Positions 24,879 through 35,418 of a stretch of 64,000 nucleotides of DNA are shown one piece after another. The stretch lies in the NCBI GenBank assembly GCA_033439265.1, contig JAVTVX010000024.1, positions 8,477,001 through 8,541,000 on the forward strand, read 5' to 3'. The number at the start of each line of letters is the position of its first letter. Position 1 is the first letter of the stretch. This stretch comes from Dillenia suffruticosa. Its lineage: Eukaryota > Streptophyta > Magnoliopsida > Dilleniales > Dilleniaceae. Under the pieces are notes generated by a model. That model saw nothing but the letters and a program-made list of their open reading frames with translations. It had not been told where the DNA came from and ran no database searches. The translations under genes were made by a program, and so were the position numbers.

Positions 24879-25155
24879 AGAATAGTTTTCATCAATTTAA
24901 AATAAAAATATTTAGAATGGTCCGTCACCTACTTACTGCTAGTATTATAAATAGGAGTAAGTCCTTTGCAATGGAAGACAAGATAAGTTCTCCAATTTCT
25001 TAACTTTCCTACTCAATTATTGGCTTGAAATAGTTTCTTAAAATTGTATTATATAATTATTTATTTTATTTTAATGTTTGAGTTATAAGTTTTCTTTCAT
25101 ATTATTATTACTATTTTATTGTTACTGTTATTTTTTCCACCACTTAAATTCAACA

Positions 25156-26423
25156 TTTTTTCTCTTTTAAACTTGATTTATTTTTCTCTGTTGCCACTTT
25201 CTTATCTGTTGTTCTTGCCTCTCCAGATCCTCTCTCTCGATGGAGATAACAAGCAAGCAAACAATGGCGTCTCCCATTAATTTTCTCGAAAATAATTTCC
25301 AAACTCCTAATCATTGTCTTCTCTCTCTCTCTCTCTATTCGATTTCCTAACTTATTCTTGAGCAATGCTATTAGCACCAAAAATGGAATTTGGCTGCTGT
25401 TTCTTTCTGCCATGATTGTTTCTTAGTTGTTCGGCACTCAAAATGCCTTCAAATTCATGTTTCTCCTCATCTACGGAAAGTTGTTTGGCATCCTTCAAAT
25501 TCATGATTGTTTCTTCTCAAAATCATTTTCTTAGGAGTAGAGATCTACCATTGCCTTTCCTTTTCTTCTCTCTTGGTCTAGTCTAGGCCGTGACAGTGAG
25601 TGTGAACCTCCCTGGAAGTCACACAAGTCAAAATCATTCCTAAAGGGCAATCAACGCAAAGGCCAACGACCCTTATTAAAGTCCCACTGCGTTAATTCCA
25701 CGGAAACCTCTTTCCTCTTTCTGCTTTCTCCTCCTCATCAATTTCCGTCTACGTCTCATGACGCGTTTTTCATCTTTTCTCACGACTATGAATCACACAA
25801 AAAATGGTTGACCTGACAATTATACTAACCAAAGGCCTAAAAATTCTACAACCCCACTACAAGCAATTCATCCGTTGTTTCGTGGCATGTTAGCCGTTCA
25901 CTTGAATTTTTTCTAATAAAAGAAATAGAATGTTGAAAGTGAAATTCAAATTTTTTAATAATTATACTAATAATTTTTTAGTGAAAAAAATATTAATTCG
26001 TATCCCTTAAAGCTAATCTTAATTTTTTTTTAAAAAAGGATTATTTTAGAACACGTTTGCCCCGAAATGAATGGATAGGAATTTTTGTTGGCCAATTTGG
26101 CTAAATAAAGTTTGTCGGAATTTTTCTTAACAAATCTCTATTATTATTTTCTGATAAAATTTAAATAATTTATATTATCTCGAGATTTTTTTTTTTTTCT
26201 TTCTCTTTCTTGGCCAGGGATGGCAAGAGAATAGAGAGAAGAGAGAGGAAAGAGAGGAGAGAAAACAGGACTTTTTCATCTTGTAAACAGTAAAAAATCC
26301 TCTGGTTTGCCATCACAGATTAATTTAGACCTCGAATGCAATTTTAGAGTACTCCTTAATCGAAGATATTTTCCGTGACCCTCCATAAATTCCGCCTTTC
26401 GTGAACCCAAAACAAGGCCACGT

Positions 26424-26428
<5 letters not shown>
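25156..26428. other. gene-free stretch upstream of the first QSOX copy
   Basis: No exon recognised. CT microsatellite near 25318-25335, an AT-rich block 25900-26180 and a GA-rich block 26220-26270. The last 300 bases presumably hold the QSOX promoter. Confidence 0.5.

Positions 26429-26465
<37 letters not shown>
26429..26465. repeat. (CT)n microsatellite in the QSOX copy 1 leader
   Basis: About eighteen CT units ending 20 bp before the ATG at 26486. CT-rich leaders are common in plant genes. The leader of QSOX copy 2 has only CTCTCTCCCTCTCTCC at this place. Confidence 0.9.
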
Positions 26466-26467
<2 letters not shown>

Positions 26468-26485
26468 AATCTCCGTTTTATTTCC

Positions 26486-29400
26486 ATGTCTCGAATTCTT
26501 GGTCTTCTGCTCGCCCTTTTTCTAAGCATTTCAGCGGTTTCATCATCTTCATCAACAATTATCGGCGAAAATGAGAATTCTCCAGACGCCGCCGTCGACT
26601 TGAATCAAAATAATTTTGAATCTGTTCTCCGCGATTCTCCTGCTTCTTATGCCATCGTCGAATTCTTCGCTCATTGGTCCGTCTTTCTTATTTTCCTACT
26701 ATTTTTTTTCTTTTTTCGTTTTGTTGTTGTTGATGAAAGCATAGACTTGAAAGAGTTTTGTTTATTAATTGTGTTTGATTTTCCATTGATTTGCTCTTAT
26801 AATTTCCTTCCGCCGTTATCCTAAGCAAAGGAAAAATAAATAAATAAAGCCATTGATTTTCTAAGTGAAACCCCAAATCCCCAAATCCTAGATTATCTAT
26901 ACATAGATACCAATAGAAAGAGTGAATTGTTTGCGTACTGGGAGAGCAAATTATAGGACATGGTCTTAGATTTAATGTTACTACTACTGTGTAGCTGCTA
27001 TCAAATTCAACTGGTAAAAACCTTAAAAGGTAAGAGGTCCTGCAGTTGATTTACGGGTAGGGTGGAGAATGACCCTTTTGTGTGATTCAATCACCCTTGG
27101 CCTGAAAATAGATAAGTGGGAGTTTTTGAGTACCATCAAGCCCATTAGAGCGACATCTAAAATTTTCAGCTTGGTGTTGTCCACAGATTATTGTACATGA
27201 CAAGACAAGTAAAAGAAATCCCTTTTTATTTTCTTTTCTTTAGTCCTTTTCAGAATCGATCTTCCCTTTTACATGGACAGTGTACGTGAAAAACACCGCT
27301 TACATGCTACCATTTGTTTTGCAGGTGCCCTGCTTGCAGAAATTTTAAGGTATTGCAAGCTACAGCTTTGTTTCATGGTCACTTTTCGCCAATTGTCTTA
27401 CTCTTACCCCCATAATTTTCAGCCCCAATACGAAAAGGTTGCACGACTATTTAATGGAACTAATGCAGCACATCCTGGGATCATATTGATGTCAAGGGTG
27501 GACTGTGCATTGAAGGTAGTGTTCAGAATGTTCTATGCGGATCAAATATGCATTTATTATATGCTGAAATTCTTTTATAGCACTATTGGAATTTTTGGGT
27601 GGATGAATGCATATTGGTGGCATAATTTAAATATGATATGTCTAAGAATTACTGCCATCAGTGTCAGAAATATAGGTGAACACTTACTGATTATTCACAA
27701 TTCTCAGATAGTGTGATGCTAATGGCTATTAAGTGTTTGCATTGCACAATCTAGAATATAACCTGCACATTTTCTCATAAATTCTATTGGTCAATGCTAA
27801 ATCTAAGGCCACTCTTGTCGACTTCATGACCTTCCTTTTTCGTTGAATTTTGTTGTTTTGGTGAAAATCATCCTTTTGTAGAATTTCTAGTGGGAGAAGA
27901 ATTGAATTATGGTCCTAGAAGTGGAGGACGGTTTACGAGAGATCTTCATCTCGCAAATTTTCCCGTAGGAAAGTTTACATTCAGGGTTTAGATTCTACGT
28001 GTTTTGAAGGAGCTTTTGAATGACCAGTCTTTTGGGTTGATATAGACAAGGCTCTTGGTCACTCTGGATCTGCAGTAAACTTCTACTGTGATTGTTGGCA
28101 TCTGGTGACTGATCTTTCTAAGATGCTCTTAACAGTTTTTTGAAAATGGTGATATTATAAAAGGCACAATTTCAACTTTTCTTATTGATTCATCTTATCT
28201 TCCCTACTTTTGCATTGTTAGCTTTTTTCTTATTTATTCATTGCTTTGCCTTTTCTATTCCCCCCTTCTGTTTTATTAGTGTCTTTTTGTTCAAATTAGA
28301 ACTGTTATGTAATTGTTTTTCCTTTGTTTGGTAGCACAGATAAATACTAAACTTTGTGATAGGTTTAGTGTAAATCACTATCCTATGCTCCTTTGGGCCC
28401 AACCTTTTAAATTTGCATCCGGTGGTTGGCAACCTGGACAAGACAAAAGTGACATAGTCCTTATTGATAATGGACGGAATGCTGATCGCTTGCTTAACTG
28501 GATTAATGAGCAACTGGGAAGGTATATGTTGGCCTAGTCCTTATTGTGGCATAGTTCTTTGAATATTTCTGCTCAGAGCAGTTATTTCTATGAAATTTTG
28601 TGCAAGTATGTTTAATGTTTTTTCATCTCCATGCTTGTTGCTATATTCATGTCGTCTGTCTGTTTTGACGATAAAAGTTTATTTAAGCCGTACATACATT
28701 CATAATAATATTTACTTCATAATTATACTATAAACTAAGTACTGGTGAAAGGATTTTCTTTCATGATTATTGCTGCTTTAAACTAGATGGAATGGTACAA
28801 TCTAATCAAACAAATGAGTGAGAGAAATGAAATGCTTCTTGACTTGTGGTGTATGCATGAATTTGTTCCAACAATATAAAGAAGATCGAAACTCGCTATT
28901 CATTTGAGAAGTTCGAAGTGGGTTAAAGATAAAAGAATTATGAAAGTTGTACAACAAAGTATAACTTTTAACACATGCACATGCACATGCACAGACATAC
29001 ACGTAGATTTTATCAAGTGTGTTAGGAAGGATGCCTCATCCTTTAAACAGCAAACAGAGATATGGAGAAAGAGGAAGAATTGTAATTCAAATTTGTGACT
29101 ACAATCTGAGCTTAAGTCCATCAATCGCAGTCCGAAAGTCATAGAAATTTTGATTTCATCCAAGTTATGTAATGCTAATTCGTTACTTTGGAGAATGCTA
29201 TTGCTATGAATCTTTCAATGTTTTGATTTCTTTAGTCGATAGAGCGCCTTTGAGGAAACTAGATTCCATGGATTGTCATCTCCTAAAAGTGTTTTCCTAG
29301 AAGACGTGCAATATTGAAAATTGACTGCTCTCATGCTTGAGGGGCCTTCCAACAATGCAGTTTCTTGATTTCCCAGTGAGCACATGCTTTTGGCCAAGTT

Positions 29401-29672
29401 ATTTTCTAGTATTCAAACACGCGAAATTTTGTCTTTGATGTCATGTTTGGGGATGCAAACTGAGCCTGCTTTTTGCATATGATATATGTTAGTGCTGTGC
29501 ATGATATTTCTTTTTGCAATTATCAGTCTTTATAGCATCTTTTGCCTAATTCCTTTTATTTTGGGTCAAACTCTGCAGCTCGTATAGCTTGGACGATGAC
29601 AGGTATGAGAAGGAGGTTCTTCAGTTAAATGTTACCAAGCCCGAACCTGTCCCAAAGATAGCAGTATCTTGA
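26486..29672 (+). pseudogene. truncated QSOX copy (thioredoxin-like half only)
   Basis: Five exons match the first five of the intact copy at 35419, with the same lengths and phases: 26486-26676, 27325-27349, 27423-27515, 28340-28521, 29579 onwards. They encode a signal peptide, the thioredoxin-fold domain with CPAC (WCPACRNFK) and part of the helical linker. In exon 5 the donor seen in copy 2 (CAG|GTCCTA) is changed to CCTGTCCCA. Reading on gives a TGA at 29670-29672, so the locus could still make a 194-residue secreted protein. All Erv1/ALR exons are missing, and unrelated sequence starts near 29700. It has no stop or frameshift in the five exons, so it may be a recent truncation or a short functional paralogue rather than a plain pseudogene. 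Confidence 0.8.
27006..27115 (+). repeat. old SINE-like insert shared by both QSOX copies (copy 1)
   Basis: A tRNA-like text (AATTCAACTGGTAAAAACC, then a B-box-like GCAGTTGATTTACGGG, then GACCCTTTTGTG and CACCCTTGG) lies in intron 1. The same element is in intron 1 of the second QSOX copy. Confidence 0.5.
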
Positions 29673-29718
29673 ATTTCTTTTCTTCTAAAATTGCGGAATG
29701 GAAAAAGGAGGGACCCAT

Positions 29719-29965
29719 TGATATTCACAAGCATTGGAAGAGGATCCCTGGGAGGGTGATTTTGTGAAATTGTCATAGTTCCTTTTTTGTATTTACTGAA
29801 TTGGAAAATGAGGTTCTCTTCCTTCTTTTGTTCCCTTTATTGCTCTTTTAGCAATTTACATCAAAATCAAAATGCTGGAATGAACTTTTTCTACAACATA
29901 TGCTTTCATCCATTTTCGTATGACCATTTCTCCACTTGTTTTTATCTTATCCTGTGAGGCTATAT
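29719..29965 (+). repeat. segment duplicated at 15540-15790
   Basis: Begins directly behind the broken end of QSOX copy 1. It aligns with the segment right of the LINE: CCCATTGATATTCACAAGC against CCCATTCATATTCAAAAAC, and AAAATGCTGGAATGAACTT in both. Roughly three quarters of bases agree by eye. Confidence 0.6.
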
Positions 29966-30438
29966 CCCTAATTTGAATTTGTAAAAGCAGATTATATCAT
30001 GCACTTGTAATTCATCTTTGCTTGAAATTTTAAGTTCAATTCTTGAAATTTGTCCTCTTAAATAAATAATATTTTCAGCTGCTACCGCTTTCTCCTACCA
30101 TGAACTCCACAAATTAAATTGTACAAGCTCCATAAATCAACTTACATAAACCAAAAAAATGCATGATCATTGCACAAGTTGAACAAACAACGGCGTTCTA
30201 CCTTCACCGAAGAAAACAGAAAAAAGAAAAAACGTCGTTGTTTTTTTTTTTTTTTCATCAGTATCTGGATTTTATCCAATTAATTCGATTCGAGTATTGT
30301 GAGATCCATTTTTAGGGTTTGATTTTTTTAAATCTTTTTTTGTTATTTTCAGGATTCAAACTTAAAATCTCTGATTAAGAAAATAGAGTGTTTAATCATT
30401 TAACCTAAAAAAATTTGATACAACAATGCTGTTCTATT

Positions 30439-30440
30439 TC

Positions 30441-30477
<37 letters not shown>

Positions 30478-30482
30478 AATAA
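30439..30482 (+). mobile_element. poly(A) chip with target duplication
   Basis: A 44-bp piece, TCTAT plus about 33 A and ACAATAA, lies between AACAATGCTGTTCTATT (30422-30438) and a copy with one mismatch (30483-30499). This fits insertion of a bare retroposon tail. Confidence 0.6.
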
Positions 30483-30499
30483 AACAATGTTGTTCTATT

Positions 30500-31119
30500 C
30501 TACCTACAACTTGAAGTGGGGGCAGAACACTGCCCAATATCAATTTGCCCAGCAAAAGAGCAAGCGTCGGACACAGCCCATTTGCTCCTCAGGCTATGAA
30601 CCACTCATTTTTGTCACCAGCGGCTTGTTATCTGTGATAAGAAGATATCTATGGTAGTGTTTAGCGGACGTGCCCTTGCTTTTGCGTTTATTTTTTATTT
30701 TTACACAAATCCTGGATCACATGATTTAAGAAAGAGAGTTATAATCACTAAATTATCTTCTTAAAAATTACTTTTACATTCATTTAACTACTTTTTAGAA
30801 TCGTCCTCAAAGGATAATCTAGTGATCAAATCCACATCCCTAATCTGGTAATTCTAGATTTGAATTTTTGTGTAACAAAAAAATTACTCCTTAGGATAGT
30901 ATACAACCGGGTATAAAATAACAATAAATATACATATTTAATGTATAAAAAGAGAGACAAAATCAAAAATTCTCTCCACTTTTAAAACAAACATTAAACA
31001 AATTTCTATATCTTCTTTCTGGAGACGTGGATAAAGGCAAATATCTACCTATATAAAAAGCACCGAACATGCTTTCTGTTCACTCGAAAATTTGGACGTC
31101 CCTAATAGGTCGTCTGAGT
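30500..31119. other. gene-free stretch
   Basis: No exon or element recognised, apart from a tRNA-like text near 30805-30880 (AATCTAGTGATCAAATCC, later TAGATTTGAAT) that may be an eroded SINE head. Confidence 0.4.
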
Positions 31120-32650
31120 ATTTTTGGGCCAAAACTTTTTTTTGTTTCACGCACATCCTTTTTCTTGTGCAGCATTTTTTTTCAATCACATCTTTTTTTT
31201 TTTTGTTCAAGTCTTTTTTTTTTTCGTTCGCCTTCTTCTATTATTCAACCATAGCTTCTTTTTTTTTTTCTCGTTCACATCTTTTTTTTCATACATCTTG
31301 TTTTTTGTTTACATTCTTTTTTTCCATTCAAATTCTTGTACTTTTTGATTTTGACTCTTTATTTTTCCTTTTGGTCCTTCACTTTTTTGGACCATGCTTT
31401 TTTTTTTCGTTCAAAACCTTGTGCTTTTTTTTTTTTTTTTTTCCATTCACGTTATTTTTTTCATTTAAGCTATTGCACTTTTTCATTTTGATCTGGTTCT
31501 TTTCCCTTGGGTCTTTCATGTTTTTGAACCATGCTTTGTTTGTTTTTTTTTTTTTTATTCAAATCCTTGTGCTTTTTTATCTTTTTTTTTTTTCGTTTAA
31601 ATCTTTGGTTTTTTTAGACGACACTTTGTGTTGTTTTTTTGTTTCGAATAAATCCCGGTACTTTTTTTGATCTATTTTTTTCGCTTGGTTCCTTTGTCTT
31701 CGTGAGACCACAATTTTTTTTTCATTAAAATTATTGGGCTTTTTTGGGACCCTATATTTTTTTTTTTCATTCAAATCTTTACACTTTATTGTTTTGACTC
31801 TTTTTTTTCTTTTTCTTTTTCTGAGCTCATTCGTCTTTTTTGAACTACACTTACTTTTTTTTTTTTCATTCAAATTTTTGTGCTTTTTTTCTTATCTTTT
31901 TTTTCGCTTGGGTTTTTTGTCTTTACAAGACCACACTTTATTTTTTTTATTTAGGTCTTTTTACCTTTTTTGAATATTTTTTTCGCTTAAATCTTTTGTC
32001 TAATTTTTTTTCTTTTGTTTTTTGGTCCCATGAATGATTGTCCTTTTTTTTTTAAATCATTGTTTTTTTACCATTCGGGTTTTTGCTCTTTTTTTTTAAT
32101 GCAGCTTTTTTTCCTCTTAAGTCCTTTGTATTTTTTGGACATAGATTTTTCTTTTTTATTTTTTTGGCATAAGAAATAGTTGTCCTTTTATTTTTAGATC
32201 ACTGTTTTAAATTTTTTTCATTTAAGATCTTGCTCTTTTTTTTTTATCCAAATTCTTTTCCTTAAGTCGTTCATCTTTTTTAGACATAAGTTTTTTTTGC
32301 CATTTTTAAACCTCACCTGTCCATTCAGATTCTTTTTTTACCCAATTTTTTTTTTCATTTTAATTCTTCATCTCTTTTGAACTTGGGTTTCTTTTTTTTG
32401 CATTTTTTTTACATCACAAATGGTTATCATTTTATTTTTAAACCACAATTTTTTCTTTTTTCCTTTCAAGTTCTTACTTATTTTACCTTTTCTTTTTCTA
32501 TTGAGTCATTCATTTTTTTTAATATAAATTTTTTTGCTTTTGTTTTTTAGAGCACCCTATGGTTATCCGTTTATTTATATTATTTTTTTACTCTGCTTAT
32601 TATTCTTTTTTTTCCTCATTTATCGGTATTTTTTAGAATTACAGTAGTTA
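31120..32650. repeat. 1.5-kb T-rich degenerate long-period repeat
   Basis: Runs of 6-15 T alternate with recurring short words: TTCATTCAAATC, TTGTGCTTTTTT, TTTTGACTC, CGCTTGGGTC, CTTTTTTGGACCA or GAGACCACACTT. The words return in a similar order roughly every 85-110 bp, for example at about 31325, 31411, 31557, 31770 and 31868. So this is a decayed tandem array, not simple poly(T). Open frames here (one of 192 residues, almost all Phe/Ser/Leu) are an effect of the T bias. Confidence 0.8.
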
Positions 32651-32659
32651 AACTCTTTT

Positions 32660-35340
32660 TTTTCTATCATTGATATACGCTATATTTTTTATTGATTTGG
32701 ATAATAATTTTATTCAAATATTAAGTTAATTATAAATTTAATAAATATCTGTATAGTAAAAAAATGTAATTCATATCTTATGGTCATCCCGCGCATTGAC
32801 GTAAGACAATAACTAGTAGATATAAAGATGAAAATTTTAAAACTTTTTTTTATTAGATCAAAATTTGAATTTAAAATTATCGAATTGGGAAAAAAGATTG
32901 TATTCATTAGACTATTTCCTTAAAAAAGAAAATTTTAAAACTTTTTTCTCAAACTTTCCCTCATGTATTTTCAGAATTTCTGTTCTACCCTTTATGTTCT
33001 CATCAAGTGTCTTGTTACTTTTGTTTTATCTCATATTCTAAACCAAATGGTACCCAAGTGAGTGCATGTTTCCTGGGCTTCCATTGTCATTTCAATGGTT
33101 AGGGATTGTCATCGGTCATTTTTTCAATTAAAAGCTCTTTTATTAAAAAGAATCGTGAGAAAACACGAACAAGATATATTAAAAAGGTTGATCAAGTCAC
33201 ATGCTCTCATCAATGCTAACAAAAGCTAACATGGCAAGTACAAGAGCTATATTATTACTCTCACTTCTTACATGACATGATAACGACAATAAGGGAATGT
33301 CCTTCTGGGACATTTGAACGGGTAGAGTTTTATCATTCCGGTCATTTTTTTTTCTTAGATTTTATTTGATTATAACTTTTTATATTAATAAAAAACACAA
33401 TAAAGGAATTCATGATGGACTGAATTTCTAAAATGATATTACTTGGAAAGTAAGTGATCTTGAGTTGATGTCGTTCAGCAATCGGAGACTATGGCTTTCA
33501 ATTATTATTAGTCTTGATAAGGTCACAAGCCAATTAAATCCCAACTAGAAATGCTATTGCCCCTAAGAGATAATGGCATCAGGTCTACCCACCAGCTTAC
33601 TAATGATATTGTCGAGAATTGTCTTTTATGTCTAATATTAGTTTCAATTAACGAACTGGTATTTTAGGGAAAAAAATATTAATCACCTTTTTCCTTCTGA
33701 GTTTGTGTTTCTGGAGGATTATGTATTGAAGGATTCACTGTGAATGTAATATTTCTTGCCCCAGTTGCAGTGAAAACTACCCTTATCATGAGTTTCGTGT
33801 GATGCCACCACTATATAGGGAATTTCAATATTCAGAGAGCAGATCAAGTTGTTGGCCACAATCAATGCGAGAGTTGCAACCTTGGTGAGCTGAGGAACCA
33901 AAGGAAGAAATGATGTCATTCATGGAAGAATCACTGGCTGAGATGAAGAGAGAGACAGCTGAAATGGCTAAAGAAGATGGAGAGAGAAATAGGTAAAGAC
34001 AGAAGTCAAAGGGAAGCTTAGTTTTAAAAGGATAATCGAAACACCTAATCAACTTTTTGAGGAGGTTAAATCTATGTATGAACAAGAGCCAAACAATCAC
34101 AAGGGCATAAAGAAAAAATTCATTTGAGAAGTGAAAACGTGCAAAAGAAGTCAATGACGATGTAAGTGCTAATATGGATAACCTCCGGATAAACACAATT
34201 AGCTCACATCGCCATCTCTCCAAATTTGGTTGGAAACCACCCATCAACGAATGAGAAGTTTGGTTCGTATTCTCCAAATTTGCATGTAAAAAGTTAAAAA
34301 GCAATTCCACGTGTTTAGAAAGAGATTCTACGCCAATGAACCTCGACTTTAACGATATCAATCCCCTTCATTTTATAATAGATTCAAATTGAGTTTGAAT
34401 CTCACTATAAATCCAAAAAAAAAGAAAAAGAGATTCTATGACTTAGAAAATATAACAAACATATAAAAATTTTTTGAACCTACTTATTTTGACCCTGTTC
34501 TCTTCTCATGTCATGGATTTAAGCAAAGATTATTTTGCCAATCTTGCTTCCTGTAATCTCTACCATCCCCTTGTCCAAACAAATCCAAAATGGAGCCGAA
34601 TCAAGTGAGATTTCCGATAGATTTTCTTATCCTTCCACCTCCTTTAGACATAGAACAAGTTTATCAAAATACCACAGTTTTCCTTTCAAGACCCATTTTT
34701 TCCCCTTACAAATCCCAATTGAAGCTTTGACTCTTCCGGCCTAATAAGAGGGCAGGAGGACTTCATCTGCTTCTTCCCTCACAAATCATTCATTTTCTTC
34801 GAAAATCTAGACGAAACCCTTTACATGGATGGGCAAACTTGTTTTCTATCGTTTCACCTTCCAAAATCATATGGAAGAGTATTGTGGATCATTTTGGTAA
34901 GTTTTAGTTTGTATTGATTATTTTTTAATTTTATTTATAGTTTTATAAATAAAAAGAGAACTTTTTAATAAAAATATTTTTTTCTTTTTGTAAAAAGAAA
35001 AATTAAATTCCGTTATATATATATATCATTTGTATACTTTTTTGTTGGGGTTATATATGGTTTTTTATTTCTTTTTCGTTTTTTTTTTCCTTCAAAAGTA
35101 AGTAAAGAGACATCCGACGTGGCTGGGTTGGTCTCAACATCTCCATCGACAGGTGATTGGTGAAGTGGGTGCGCTGTACATCAGTTCAATTTTAGGATAC
35201 AGAGAGGCATGCGCACTGCGCACCGCGCACCCTCATCTTGTGCGCCCTAGTCCGTCGTCGGAAACGTAGAATTGAACATTTCTTGTACCTCGAACTCCCG
35301 AAGAAAGCACATCCTTGAACAGATTCTCATTTCTTTCCGA
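32660..35340. other. gene-poor stretch between the QSOX copies
   Basis: Mostly AT-rich. Near 33120-33180 TTTTATTAAAAAGAATCG resembles a retroelement tail. At 33719-34361 overlapping minus-strand open frames are listed separately. Near 34590-34735 a 47-codon plus-strand frame (MEPNQVRFPIDFLILPPP) looks protein-like but matches nothing I know. Confidence 0.4.
33825..34361 (-). CDS. unassigned open frame, 178 codons
   Basis: An uninterrupted minus-strand frame of 178 codons, unusual in DNA this AT-rich. It has two hydrophobic stretches (FFLYALVIVWLLFI and FCLYLFLSPSSLAISAVSLFI), no family motif I recognise, and no clear splice partner. The opposite strand of the same region also shows a charged helical piece (EEMMSFMEESLAEMKRE). 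Either strand could be a decayed exon; chance is also possible. Confidence 0.15.
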   Translation of the reverse strand: MISLKSRFIGVESLSKHVELLFNFLHANLENTNQTSHSLMGGFQPNLERWRCELIVFIRRLSILALTSSLTSFARFHFSNEFFLYALVIVWLLFIHRFNLLKKLIRCFDYPFKTKLPFDFCLYLFLSPSSLAISAVSLFISASDSSMNDIISSFGSSAHQGCNSRIDCGQQLDLLSEY

Positions 35341-35418
35341 CCCCACTAAATCCAATTAAACCTCCGATCCAAGAACCGCTTGTCTCTCTCCCTCTCTCCA
35401 AATTGCTTTTTCATTTCC

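Larger units (their letters stand above)
20618..25155 (+). mobile_element. second Ty1/copia element, both LTRs, internal deletion
   Basis: The 5' LTR is at about 20618-21067 and the 3' LTR at 24047-25155, each ending CAACA. They share long stretches, such as TTGATCATTCTRGAAAATATCA and GAGTTRTAAGTTTTCTTTC (R = purine). A primer-binding site AGTGGTATGAGAAG (for initiator-Met tRNA, usual TGGTATCAGAGC) follows the 5' LTR, and GGTGAGGGGAG, a polypurine tract, precedes the 3' LTR. The interior holds gag and integrase pieces, but the RT core and most of RNase H are missing: text jumps near 23880 from a short ITFEEA region to IEMKSIETKDQIADMFTKSLS. A MITE-like piece and a SINE enlarge the 3' LTR. Confidence 0.88.

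Noticed and set aside
27273..27716. 147-codon open frame through QSOX copy 1 introns
   Set aside because: It joins exon 2, exon 3 and intron text without splicing; the phase of copy 2 shows the true exons.
31092..31670. 192-codon open frame rich in Phe, Ser and Leu
   Set aside because: It is a direct effect of the T-run repeat; neighbouring frames are equally open and no domain is present.
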